Shown: one piece after another, positions 50,801-61,163 of the stretch
Numbering within the stretch: position 1 is the first letter of the stretch
Layout: each line of letters opens with the position of its first letter
Source: Gigantopelta aegis
Lineage: Eukaryota; Mollusca; Gastropoda; Neomphalida; Peltospiridae
NCBI RefSeq assembly: GCF_016097555.1
Contig: NC_054712.1
Coordinates: 35,922,266-35,986,265, forward strand
Reading direction: 5' to 3'
DNA: 64,000 bases
Translations under genes and position numbers: made by a program
The notes under the pieces: model-generated
What the model saw: the letters and a program-made list of their open reading frames with translations, nothing else
Database searches by the model: none
What the model was told of the DNA's origin: nothing

Positions 50801-53800
50801 CATTTGAACCACCAATGTAGCACAGAACCATAGTTCAAGAGTTTTTGGATCAGGTAGGCAAAACTCATGTAAACTAACTTCCGGTTACCTTAGATTTTGA
50901 AATATTGTCCCCAGGATGTGTGAAATTTACCCCGATTACTCAATATTTTTATTTTTCATTAATTATTTTTATTACATGTAGTTGCCCTGCAAGCTTTGAA
51001 ACGAAAAAAGCGTCTTGAGAAGCAGCTACAACAGATTGACGGGACATTGTCGACAATTGAACTGCAGCGGGAAGCACTAGAGAATGCCAGTACGAACACT
51101 GAGGTGCTAAAGGTGATGGGAACAGCAGCCAAAGCTTTGAAAGGAGCTCACCAAAATCTGTAAGTTACCACTATCCTGTCTGTGGGATGGTGCATATAAA
51201 AGATTCCTTGCTGCTAATCGAAAAGGGTAGCCCATGAAGTGGCGACAGCACGTTTCCTCTCTTTATATCTGTGTGGTCCTTATTCATATGTCTGATGGCA
51301 TATAACCGTAAATAAAATGTTTTGAGTTCGTTGTTAAATAAAACATTTCCTTCCTATAAGTTACATTTATTCGGAGGTCGAATTACATTTGATGCTACAT
51401 CAGGATTTTTACGTGTCCTTGAAATCCTGGGATGTCCTGGAAAAAGCATTAAATTTTATTGTGTCCTAAAAATTTAGGCCAAACATTTGTGGGGTGTTTT
51501 TTTTCTTGCATTGTGACTTTGGTTGTCCTCATAACCTGTTCCCATCAAATTCAGACAACAATTTGTTATAAAAACATTCATTGATTGAACATTTTATGTC
51601 CTGGAAAAGACATGGAAATGTCCTTGAATTTTATGTTTTTTCAAGTGAAAGAACTATATACATATACAGTCCTTCTCGTTTAAAAATATCAGGTGGGTGA
51701 TAAAGCACTCACCTCATGAGCTCCAGGTGTGTGATAAAGCACTCACCTCCTGAGCTCCAGGCGTGTGATAAAGCACTCACCTCCTGAGCTCCAGGCGTGT
51801 GATAAAGCACTCACCTCCTGAGCTCCAGGCGTGTGATAAAGCACTCACCTCCTGAGCTCCAGGTGGGTGATAAAGCACTCACCGCCTGAACTCCAGGCGT
51901 GTGATAAAGCACTCACCTCCTGAGCTCCAGGCGTGTGATAAAGCACTCACCTCCTGAGCTCCAGGCGTGTGATAAAGCACTCACCTCCTGAGCTCCAGGC
52001 GTGTGATAAAGCACTCACCTCCTGAGCTCCAGGTGGGTGATAAAGCACTCACCGCCTGAACTCCAGGCGGGTGATAAAGCACTCACCGCCTGAACTCCAG
52101 ACGAGTGATTTGTCTTCAATGGAAAAAAAATTCAGTAACGTTTGCATATATTGACAAACAGATGTTTTGAATAGCACACACTGAACTGTCACTGAATCAG
52201 TGCAGTGATATTCAAACTCTGGGACTGGATGGGATTACAGCAGCATCTTTTCAAACAAGTAGAGAAAGGGTGCTGTTATAACATTTTTAGGTGGACAAAT
52301 AAAAAAACACTTGTGAGATAAAATTAAGGTGTTTTTGGTAGGTATTTATGATGATAGTGCTAAGTTCGTTTCATGGAACAAGGCCCAGGATCTTAGTAAA
52401 AGTGTTGTAAATCAATCTAAAGTCTTTATGGAATACCAATTGACAGTTCATATAAATTTAAAGAAATAATGTGCCGGGCTGCTGTCCGAATGGTCATATT
52501 GTGTATTAATTAATAAGCATAATTTACTTATTAATTATTTAATGATTTATTCTGTACAAAAAATAACGATTACATATTACATAACAACATAAAAGTGTTC
52601 TAAAATAGAAGGTACCCAGATCTAGGTAGCTAGATTAAAAAGTATAATGATTTTTAAACATTTGTTTTTTTAGAATTCCTGAGTATTTTTGAATTGTATT
52701 ATATGTTCACATTGTTGTGCTTGTTGCAGAGACGTGGATAAAGTCCACGACTTGATGGATGATGTAGCTGAGCAGAATGAAATAGCTTCCGAAATTTCTG
52801 ATGCCATTTCAAATCCTGTTGGTTTCGGAGATGACGTGGACGAGGTAATAGTTTTACAAATTTGGCTATAAAACTGTATTTTTAATGACACCTCAGTATG
52901 GCTATTTGCTGTCTAACATAGGGTTATTTTGACATTTGCCACCACATAGTTTAATATCCCATGCGGATAGAAAAGAAGCTATTTTCTATAGTCAGGACAG
53001 ACATACCATGGCCTTTGCTGTATCAGTCAATAGCCACCGATTAAATGGGGGGGGGGGGGACAAAATCCTGAGATTCTACACTCCACTGAGGTACAACTTT
53101 GGGAATTTGGACTCGGGCTAAAAATTAAGTTAGAAGTGTTTTTAATAGATGTTAAATCTCAGCCTTTGGATCATTCATTTAGCTTGTATATTTTTTATAT
53201 CTCATTTGCCCAATCCAATCTATTTTCCCATTCTCCGATGTAGAAATGGTAATTTTTGTTAAATGCCAGCCTTTGGAACCTTTCATTTAGCTTATGTAAT
53301 TTTTATATCTTATTTCAAATATCCAGCCCCTATCATTTTCATGTTCTCCGATGCAGAAATGGTAAATTTTAAAAATGGTTGCTTTCAGGATGACCTTTTG
53401 GAAGAACTGGAGCAGTTAGAACAGGAAGAATTAGACAAACAGATGCTGGAGATAGGCGAACCTGCAACCGACCAACTCCCTTCTGTCCCCACGGAAGAGC
53501 CGGTACCCGCCCGTGAGTTTCACTTTTCACTACTTGCACCAAGTCATTCCAGCAACGTAAATACCATCTTTCACAGCCAACAGTAAATCTTAACAAGTCC
53601 TCTCTACCCACTGAGGAGCCAGTTCCAGCTACAAGTATCACTTTAGGCAACTAGCAGCAAGTCTAGACACTGCTCTCCCCCTCACCCCCAAAACTAAAAT
53701 GTACCTATAAAAAAGATGAGATATAGTTATTACTTTTCCGGTGGCAGTGCTATTTAAAGTTTCGCATTTAGATGATTTTCTCGCAAACTATAAGTCCCAA

Positions 53801-54232
53801 GTCAATGAAATTTGGTTTATAGGTGCACCTATGGATGTTCATCACAGTGTATTGAAAAGGTTTATGGTAGGTGAGATGTTTATTTCTGTGGAATTCTTGT
53901 TACAACTACTAACTTAAGTAAGGCAGTGATTCAAGGCTCCCTAGCCTTGACATTGTTAATGATCTGGGGATAATCAATTAAAAAAATATATATATAAAAG
54001 TCGGGACCTCTCTTTCGTAGCCATGGATGGAGCCGTAAGTATACGTTCAGAAATAAATCTGGCTTCTCCTCATAGACGTGGTGAATGTTGGTGTTTTTAA
54101 AGCTGTAATAGGAAAAATTATTGACACAATATTAGAAAAACTCCAACGTCTTTTCATTTCGTCGTTTCAGGTGGAAAACCTGTTCAAGAGGATGATGATG
54201 AGATGAAAGAATTGGCTGCGTGGGCGTCTTAA
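44709..54232 (+). CDS. CHMP4: CHMP4/Snf7, ESCRT-III core subunit, five exons
   Basis: Join 44709-44892, 50982-51159, 52730-52844, 53389-53512 and 54171-54232: 663 nt, 220 residues plus stop, against 222-233 in human CHMP4A-C. All introns are GT-AG and the frame is continuous. Exon 1 starts MSLFAKIFGSGKKGEKAPTP, the amphipathic N-terminus and basic helix 1. Exon 2 encodes the long helix 2 (KRKKRLEKQLQQIDGTLST). Exon 3 ends ISNPVGFGDDVDE, a family hallmark. Exon 4 carries the acidic DDLLEELEQLEQEELDKQ stretch. The C-terminus ends DDDEMKELAAWAS, the helix that in human CHMP4 binds the ALIX Bro1 domain. Family role: polymerises on membranes to drive multivesicular-body budding, cytokinetic abscission and membrane repair, recycled by VPS4. 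No missing key residue was seen. Confidence 0.95.
45087..45390. repeat. Inner repeat with CTAGCC motifs
   Basis: CTGCTAGCCCGACG and GTGGCTAGTG at the left and TTCACTAGCCCTC at the right resemble the subterminal ACTAGCC motif of the MITEs at 7955 and 26467. The borders are not clear. Confidence 0.4.
45512..45612 (+). pseudogene. PHD-like zinc finger fragment
   Basis: MADSPCVVCHRPVTR, then a stop, then HHAVECDSCQQRTQ fits the Cys/His pattern of PHD fingers (C-x2-C...H-x3-x-C-D-x-C-x3-x-H). Similar short PHD modules occur in ORFs of invertebrate transposable elements. It lies inside the element 44967-45895 and cannot be a CHMP4 exon. No intact frame. Confidence 0.45.
46028..46127. repeat. 24-bp perfect inverted repeat, 52-nt loop
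   Basis: Arms 46028-46051 and 46104-46127 are exact inverses (AGGACTTTCCTTTGGCACTG at the left). It is embedded in the repeat shared with 16720-17010, whose other copy lacks the hairpin, so it is probably a small nested MITE. Confidence 0.75.
46367..46498. repeat. Near-perfect 132-bp hairpin
   Basis: Arms of about 60 nt (46367-46428 and about 46438-46498) are inverses with only one or two single-base differences, around a loop of about 10 nt. The arms contain CATGTGGGATAGAAAA and ACACCCGAGGTGGTGAAAAT. It lies in CHMP4 intron 1 and could fold in the pre-mRNA. Confidence 0.85.
46500..49590 (+). other. CHMP4 intron 1, largely unassigned
   Basis: AT-rich intron with a CA/GA microsatellite near 47803-47845, poly-C tracts at 48376-48389 and 49407-49432, and small palindromes near 48161-48205 and 48760-48810. 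No additional exon is required by the CHMP4 alignment, and no other gene was recognised. Confidence 0.6.
49597..49780. repeat. CCCGTCTAAAACGGACACCC-type repeat
   Basis: The left end TTTAACCCGTCTAAAACGGAC and the modules GGGACCATGTGAAAAGTCTG, GGTCCTGTACTGAC and TTTACAGAGGGCC follow the same order as 23618-23850. Confidence 0.5.
49826..50023 (+). mobile_element. SINE-C fragment, head missing
   Basis: It begins at CTCCATAACTGGTGTAACAA in the body and ends in the A-type tail at AAATGTATTGAGTGCGTCATT. 5'-truncated. Confidence 0.85.
50026..50320 (+). repeat. Three tandem copies of a 100-125 bp repeat
   Basis: ACCTCTGAGAAGTAAYRGTTATGGAG starts at about 50027, 50127 and 50251, each followed by TCTAGTCTATTT or GATAGTCTATTT and, in the first two, a CCCCTGTTTCA block. 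Confidence 0.85.
50676..50917 (+). repeat. Dispersed repeat, copy 2 (partner at 8885)
   Basis: GAACCGCCAATCAGTTACGT and CCGGTTACCTTAGATTTTGA match 8885-9141 in order. It lies just upstream of CHMP4 exon 2. Confidence 0.6.
50982..51159 (+). CDS. CHMP4: CHMP4 exon 2
   Basis: 178 nt from VALQALKRKKR to GAHQN plus two bases. The acceptor is TTTTTATTACATGTAG and the donor GTAAGT. A SINE begins nine bases into the following intron. Confidence 0.95.
51169..51356 (+). mobile_element. SINE-C fragment inserted next to a splice donor
   Basis: 5'-truncated SINE-C with body ACTATCCTGTCTGTGGGATG and tail AAATAAAACATTTCCTTCC. The 8-bp duplication TAAGTTAC at 51161-51168 and 51357-51364 includes part of the donor site. 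The donor GTAAGT remains intact. Confidence 0.85.
51690..52108 (+). repeat. 34-bp minisatellite, about 12 units
   Basis: The unit reads GTGATAAAGCACTCACCTCC with TGAGCTCCAGGCGT. A GGTGGGTG/CCGCCTGAA variant recurs about every five units, so there is higher-order structure. The unit resembles the A-box part of the SINE-B/C head (GTGGTAAAGCGCTCGCTTGATG). It sits in CHMP4 intron 2. Confidence 0.9.
52730..52844 (+). CDS. CHMP4: CHMP4 exon 3
   Basis: 115 nt, acceptor TGTGCTTGTTGCAG, donor GAGGTAATA. Encodes DVDKVHDLMDDVAEQNEIAS through GFGDDVDE. Confidence 0.95.
53158..53372 (+). repeat. About 108-bp tandem duplication in intron 3
   Basis: CAGCCTTTGGATCATTCATT (about 53160) and CAGCCTTTGGAACCTTTCAT (about 53268) start two copies. 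Both end in TTCTCCGATGYAGAAATGGT. The second copy runs up to the acceptor of exon 4. Confidence 0.8.
53389..53512 (+). CDS. CHMP4: CHMP4 exon 4
   Basis: 124 nt, acceptor GGTTGCTTTCAG, donor CCCGTGAGT. Encodes DDLLEELEQLEQEE to VPTEEPVPA plus one base. Confidence 0.9.
53582..53665 (+). pseudogene. Degenerate duplicate of the end of CHMP4 exon 4
   Basis: TACCCACTGAGGAGCCAGTT parallels CCCCACGGAAGAGCCGGTAC at the end of exon 4 about 112 bp upstream, and similarity continues past the donor (CACTT, then AGCAAGTC). The GTGAGT donor is not preserved in the duplicate. A CTTTCACAG just upstream could act as a weak acceptor, but the copy has no partner donor. Confidence 0.6.
54171..54232 (+). CDS. CHMP4: CHMP4 exon 5 (last coding)
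   Basis: 62 nt, acceptor CGTCGTTTCAG. Encodes GKPVQEDDDEMKELAAWAS and TAA at 54230-54232. Confidence 0.95.
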
Positions 54233-54779
54233 GAGAACACTTTTAGACTTTTATAAACAAATTTTTAGTCCAGTCACAGGTGTACGATTTAAATATGGTG
54301 GTTTTACTGTAAATTGTTTTATGCAGCCTTTCCTTCTGGTAAGATCATTTCCAGGTGCTTGTACAGAAACTTGAGCAGGGGTGGGTCTGGACTGTGGCAA
54401 AAGATGTTTCTAGGGGGGGGTTCGTGTCATGCTCCCCTGGAAAATAAATTAAAAGTTCATTAGTGGCAGAGGGTTTTTTCGACCTGAATTATTTTATTAT
54501 CATCATTGGTATGTTTGTCAAAGTAACTGATAGTGTATGTGATAAATTTAAAGAAAGTTTTTCCTGTTTCGTTACCCGAGATCTCAAAGCAATAGATTTG
54601 GTGTTCAGGGTTGTGAATGAGCGATAAAATAATTATGTGGTGCGTCTAAAACGTCATTTGACGTACACGCCTATTTATGGATTATGCCAGAAACAAATTC
54701 AGGTAACCCGGTTCGTTTTTGTGTAACCTCTTCTGACCAAATTATCTCAGAGTAGTTTGTATGTCTAAACAAAAATAAC
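54233..54779 (+). other. CHMP4 3' UTR candidate
   Basis: Unique sequence after the stop. AATAAA near 54443 is a possible polyadenylation signal, but others farther on (for example near 57767) cannot be excluded. Confidence 0.4.
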
Positions 54780-55086
54780 AAAGTTTGTTTTTGACACCAC
54801 TAGAGCACACAGATTAATTAAAGCACATTGATTAATCATTGGGTATTGGAGGGAAAACATTTGGTTATCCTGACATGCAGTTGTCAGAGGTAACCCACTA
54901 CGTTTTGAAAGGGATGTTATATCTATACTTTTCTCCATATTTGTTAACATGTACCACAGCCTTTAATATACCAGTCTTGGGGCACTGGATAGGACAGGGA
55001 GAAAAAATTATCAGAGAATGGGTCCGCCAAGAAAATTTGATCCAGTTATCAAAGCATCCCGGACAAGCAATTTATGGACTAAGCTA
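54780..55086 (-). mobile_element. Old, diverged SINE-B copy
   Basis: AAGTTTGTTTTTGACACCACTAGAGCAC tail and GATTAATCATTGGGTATTGG are clear. The head is diverged (CCAAGAAAATTTGATCCAG). A 20-bp internal duplication of the AGCACA.TGATTAAT block is present. Confidence 0.7.
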
Positions 55087-56719
55087 GAGTAGACCCTTAA
55101 AAGCAAAAGCCCTTTATTTGTGTTTTTATATCTAAATGAGATTTAAGTTTATAACTGAGGACCTGGCCTCATACGTATACAAAATATTTTAAGTCAAGGC
55201 TCCGTGCTTTAATAGTCGTGGTCCATACAAAATGCTTGTTGTTAAAGTCTGCAGGCCATGCTAAAGTCTCAAATCTAGAGTGCAGAGGTTAATCACAAGA
55301 GTCAGCTATCATTACATAGACTATGGTACTCAACGTATTGACAGCAACTTACCTTTTTTTTTAATGTATATTACCACAGATAAGTGAACACATTTGATAT
55401 ACTAGGCATAAAAAAGTGATCATTACATGTGGTCTGTTATTTGTAGTTTGATGTTAATTTTTTTAAGTTGATAACATTACGGTCAGGGAATATTTAGTTT
55501 AATTTTTTTTTATTAGCAACAGTTGTTAATCAATTTAAAATTGAAAATTAGCAACTACTGTTTAACGTTTAGGATTGTGTTTGCGATCTCTGAAAATTGC
55601 ACAGTGAATCGCAATGCAATACTGAACAAATATACCCTGAAAGTTCATGATTTTGTTGAACCAATGAAGCAAAGCATCATGTTAAACAATTTGTTTCAGT
55701 TCAGATCTAGAAGCAGAATAAATGTCCAAAGAATGATTTATCATTTTTCGTTTAAATGTGTGTACAGTCTTTCTTCCAGATTTAGTGTTCTTTGAATTGT
55801 GGGGCTTTACTGTATGTCAGTCAAATCAATAGTTCCAACTTGCACACCCCTGAGGGCATAATGGTCTGTTCCATATTTTTGGTTGATGTTGGGGGCACAT
55901 TGTATAACATGAGAGTGTACCTATAAAATTATGGAATTTTAGTGAAAGTCTGAATTGCATTGACTGGTTTCAGCACCAGCCTATATTCCTACTACCCACT
56001 CCCTCCAAATAAAATAAATAAATAAAAACCTTCAACAATGGCCCCCCCCCCCCCCCCCCAAAACCCCCAACAACAACAAAACAAAAAATCACCACCACCA
56101 AAACAAGAACAACATAAAACACAACATTTATACATGTGTGTGTTCCCAATGCTTTTGTTCAATATGGACACACCCCCCCCCCCCCCCCCCCCAGCACATT
56201 ATCTAATTTTTGGTTGACCGTAATACTGGATGTCGACTGCAACATGTATGTTTAAATTTGTATATTTCAGTTAAGATACAAGACAATCGGATCATATCTT
56301 TGTTACCTCATTTGACACAGAACTAGTACGTTTATTGTTAGATCTCTTTGTTAGGTTAAACAAACCAAAATTGTTTAGTAAGAAGTAAGATGATATTTTT
56401 TATTATTGTGTTAAAATACAGTTATGGTCATTAACTGGTTATCTGTAGCATCATAGGGCAATTCCTTTTCATATTAAATATTATTGGGTGGTGGGGGGAT
56501 GTCTTTTAAATATTTAATTCCCCAGTGCCTGTAAACTGCTGTAAGCATTGCTGAGCAAGAGTAACTTTGAAAATCTAAAACAAAGTAGCAAGCAAATATA
56601 AAAAAAAATATATATGTACATGTGTATATTAACATATGCTACTCATGATTTCTGGGAAGAAACGAGCAATTTCTAGAAAAAAATTTTTAACTGAACTTTG
56701 TTTTAAATTTAAAAATAGT
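55087..56719. other. AT-rich DNA, little recognised
   Basis: A dispersed repeat at 55545-55632 (partner at 25805), poly-C tracts at 56042-56059 and 56174-56192, and otherwise no gene or element. Confidence 0.5.
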
Positions 56720-57147
56720 ATTGTGATAATTAGTTGGGTACAGGGTCATCGAGCAAAGAGCAACTGGTCTGTAATAATGGTTCTCTACATCACAAACAGT
56801 ATGGGCCGAATTTATGAAGGTCTTAAATTGTGATAATTAGTTGGGTACAAGGTCTTAAAGCAAAGAGCAACTGGTCTGTAATAATGGTTCTCTACATCAC
56901 AAACAGTATGGGCCGAATTTATGAAGGTCTTAAATTGTGATAATTAGTTGGGTACAAGGTCTTAAAGCAAAGAGCAACTGGTCTGTAATAATGGTTCTCT
57001 ACATCACAAACAGTATGGGCCGAATTTATGAAGGTCTTAAATTGTGATAATTAGTTGGGTACAAGGTTTTAAAGCAAAGAGCAACTGGTCTGTAATAATG
57101 GTTCTCTACATCACAAACACTATGGGCCAAATTTATGAAGGTCTTAA
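56720..57147 (+). repeat. 107-bp tandem repeat, 4 units
   Basis: ATTGTGATAATTAGTTGGGT starts at 56720, 56827, 56934 and 57041, an exact 107-bp period. Units 2 to 4 are almost identical; unit 1 is slightly diverged. Confidence 0.95.
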
Positions 57148-57149
57148 AA

Positions 57150-57418
57150 TGTTAAATTTGTTTTAACACCACAACTACAGCATATTGATTTATTAATCAT
57201 CGGATCTTGGGTGTCAAACATTTGGTAATTCTTAGAGAGGAAGCCCGCTACAGTTGTCTGTTAGTAGCAAGGGATTGCACATAGCATAGCCTTTGATACA
57301 CCAGTTGTGGCACACTGGTTGGGACGAGAAATAGCCCAATGGGTCCACTGACTGGGATCGATCCTAGACTGACTGCACATCAGACATGTTCTTTACCACT
57401 GGGCTACATCCCGCCCCT
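57150..57418 (-). mobile_element. SINE-B copy
   Basis: Tail AATTTGTTTTAACACCACAA at the left, head ACCACTGGGCTACATCCCGC at the right. Flanks TGAAGGTCTTAAAATG and TGAAGGTCTTGAATG form a long, slightly mutated target duplication taken from the end of the 107-bp repeat. Confidence 0.85.
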
Positions 57419-57433
57419 GTGAAGGTCTTGAAT

Positions 57434-58850
57434 GCAGACAAAATGTGATGTACACACCTGCATTAAAAACCTGCATTTATCATAAAATATTCAATATACA
57501 TGGTTCTTCAGGGAAGTTACATGTGACGAAGGAATAAATAGTTTTTCGTAAATTCAGCACAATGAAATATACTTTGAATTTCTACAGTATGATCATCCTA
57601 GGACTTCGTTCATGTTATTGTACATATGTACATCATGTAGCTGTCATGTTTAACAACAACCTGTATATATTATTGTTATTATTTACTTTCTACGGCGTTT
57701 TGCTTTGTAAGCTTTTGTGTCGGACTATAGTTAAGCTTGTTTTCAGTTAATTGATTTTGCTTATTTTAATAAATATATCCATAATTTAACTTTAATTTTT
57801 GTTTATGTAATACCCATTTGTCACCTTCATTGTATACTGAAATACAAAAGAAATACAAATATTAATTTTATTATTTTAAAAAAAAATTAAATTTATAATA
57901 ATCTACTTTGAATCCCATTAGGTTTTTGTCTGTCAAAATTATCAGCGTCTTGTGAACATTTTACGCTGATAGTGACAGTATTTGCTGCATTATTGCATCA
58001 TGAAAAAACCCAAACATTTTTGTTCAGTATATTACCTAGAACAAGAAAAGTCGTGGAATTCACTCCCAGAACACACAAAACCAATAACGGCTTAAGCAGC
58101 GTTTTCATCGGAATGTACAACTAAATTTGTTCCAATTTAGGTGTTCTGACTGTATGTTTTGATCACCTGTGACATGTCGGTGCAAGTAATTGCATAATGA
58201 GTTGCCCCTTTAACATATCAGAAGATATTGGCTTTGGAGAATTATTACAATTAAAATTGAGGACATTTTAATAACTGGTCTCTTAATGTAGAAAACGTTT
58301 TTACTTTAATGAAGTGGGGGAGTGGGTTAAGGGGTTGCATTATAGTTATTGCAAGTCAGTTCCTTGCAAATCAGCCATGTAACAATATATATGTAGGCCA
58401 AACATTTATACAAATATACAATATGGTTTCATTATTCATATATCTGTACTTTCAGTTGGTATATGGTAACCATGATAGCTTCTTGGCTTTATCATGTAGC
58501 TAAGTTCAGTTTCAGTCTACATGTTTTGTTACTGCATAAGTTAATTGCAATAATATGCATGTTTTATTAAAAGGAACAGCATGACCACAGCAGTTTTTTG
58601 TGTTTTTTTTAACAATCAAATATAGAATATTAACTGAATTCACTTAATACAAATTGTTACTGTGTGTAATTTGAAAGAAAAATACATTTCTATGCCATGT
58701 CATGATTGTTGTCTATGTTACGTTATTAATATTATGTACATAAATTGAATGTGTATTTATATAAAAGAACAATTAAACGAAATTGTTTTATGTATCTGTG
58801 CAGTTGTTTGTTGTGGTTAATGTGACGAGGAAAGAAAAGGAAAAAGAGAG
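57434..58850 (+). other. AT-rich DNA downstream of CHMP4
   Basis: No coding signal. AATAAATAT near 57767 and ATTAAACG near 58775 are possible polyadenylation signals on the plus strand. It could be a long 3' UTR or intergenic DNA. Confidence 0.35.
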
Positions 58851-59110
58851 AAAGATGTTTTATTTCACAACACATTTTAAGTTATGATTATGTGGATTGA
58901 GACGGACGGACTACACAGATAATGAGAGAGGAAACCAGCTTCGGCCATTCCATGGGTTACTCTTTTCAATTAACAGCAAGGGATCTTTTATATGCATGCA
59001 CTATCCCACAGACAGAATATTACATACCACTGCATTTGTTAACACCAGTTGTGGAGCACCGGCTCAATGACATGGATTGATCCTAGAGCAATCACTTATT
59101 AGGCCAGTGC
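58851..59110 (-). mobile_element. Diverged SINE-C copy
   Basis: Tail AAAGATGTTTTATTTCACAA, body GGGATCTTTTATATGCATGC and CAGTTGTGGAGCACCGGCTC, with a shortened head. Confidence 0.75.
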
Positions 59111-60129
59111 ATTATAGACCGTGGGCCCCCTGCCCCCCACTAGGGATTTTTCAAGATGAGTAGATCTTTGAAGCCTATCCGTAGACATATTCAAATCAGT
59201 TTGTCTGCAGGCAATCTGTTGGTGGGTGTACCTGTAGGGCACGTTTGAGTGTAGGCACCCTATTTTTAACTGGAAATTTCTGATCAAGGTTAATGTTCCA
59301 CATAATTTTCAAAAATATTTGAAAATAATTCTGGACTATCACTGCTTTTACTTTAAAGCTGAGTTACTGGTGAATGTATTCCACCAAAAAATAATACATT
59401 TTTGGCATCTGACTAAGCATAGTGAGTCAATGAATTTGAAATGTCCTGAATATTACAAACATAGTATATGAAAAAACTGCATGGCAATGTTCAAGTTAAC
59501 ATCCAGACATATTTTGAACAGGTTTAAGACCAAATTATGAATGCTATTCATGCTAAATTACATGTTCATAACAAACCACAAAGCAATGCAATATATGTGG
59601 TATGGATATAGTACTGGGGGTATACTCACCAGCAAAAGTTACACAGTTCCCGATATACGTAATTCTCTATGTACATGTGTATATATACATACCGTACCTA
59701 AAACATTCTGATCCTTTTATTATTGTATTGTATTTAATATCTGAAGGCAGCATTACTTAAATATGGTGCAGTACATGCTGTATAAACCAGTTAATGGATA
59801 TTTTGAATATTTTTATATTACACACATACAAACATAAAAAGTGAATTTACATACCATTCTAGGCAAGTCTGCATTACATATACAATTTATCTGTCTCACA
59901 ACATTTCATCTTACAATAGCTAGGTTTTTTGTTGCTTTTTGTAATATTTTAGAATTGCAGTTCTATTTATATTATGCTTAACTTATGTTTTGGTGTATAT
60001 ATTTGATATCTACATAGAATATTGTCATCAGGCAAATATCTAGCACTATAAAAATCTAACTTTCATTCACAAGAAAATGCAGAAACAAAGATTATACTTC
60101 AATGTCTGTATACATTGCTGCCAGTTCAC
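59111..60129. other. AT-rich intergenic DNA, nothing recognised
   Basis: No gene, tandem array or familiar repeat recognised. Confidence 0.5.
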
Positions 60130-60800
60130 CATCCCAGATACGGACATTTGTATACACTCAATTTGGCAACAAGAGTCATCTTATAGATGTGCACAGCATC
60201 ATTAAGGATGCAGGGAAGACACCAACTAGCAATTCCAGCTGTGCTTGCCATTACTGGCTATGATACCAACAGTGCTTTTATGCAGAATGGAAAACTGGAG
60301 GTTTTGAACATTCTCAAGCAACACCAAGACTTCCTTGAAATGTTGTTAGCTCATGGAAGTTCAGCAAAAATTGATGTTCATATATTTAAGAAGCAGATCA
60401 TTTCATATACCTTCTCTATGGGAGTGCAGGTGCGAATAACATACAAAAACATCATGACTTGAGAAATATCTGGAAATGTTTGTTGCTAAACCAAGGATGA
60501 TAATATTGAACTACAGTAGAATATAAATCAGCCTTCTCCACTCTACATGTATGTATTCACTGAGAATGCTCTGAGAATGCACATAAAGAGAACAAATTGC
60601 CAAGTTGTCATTTGGTATCAGTCATGCCAGGCATACCAGACTATTCCCCAACCAAATGGTCATATGGCTGAGAAATTTTAGAAGGCACACTAGAGATGAA
60701 ATAGTGATATGATACCACGAGAGCTGATGGACATACTGATGGTGGAACCAGAGCAGAGTCTGGAGAAGGAAAATACCAGAAATTGTGAACATGACAGACA
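60130..60800 (+). pseudogene. Decayed copy of a multicopy GCDT-motif protein
   Basis: Pieces read SHLIDVHSIIKDAG, LAIPAVLAITGYDTNSAF and farther on LRMHIKRTNCQVVIWYQSC and IPQPNGH. From memory, a large family of unnamed invertebrate proteins has the same order: VHxI, PALHAFTGCDTTSAF, then HxxRANYQxxIW and PSPxGHGW. The function is unknown and may be transposon-derived. This copy is broken several times and has no intact start or end. Confidence 0.5.
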
Positions 60801-61163
60801 TATTTTAACTGTATGAAAATGCAAAGGAATATGAAAGGAAGTCAAAACTTTCCTAGACAATAATATTTGATGTAGAAACTAATTATATACACTTGAACAT
60901 AAGTTAAGCACAATGTAAATATAAAGGCAAATCTAAAAATATTACAAACACAGACTAGTATAAGATGAACTTCTGTGAGATAGATGACTTGTACATGTAA
61001 TGCAAAAGAAATTATGGTAGGTACACAAAACTGATGCTTTAACTTTTTTAACACTGGTGTTTAGTAAAGAGGGACATTCATAATATTGATGCACATATAC
61101 TCAACAAAATTAATTAAGGGCTAGTAAACTTTCTTATAATAGAATTCTTTGTTACTGTCATAT

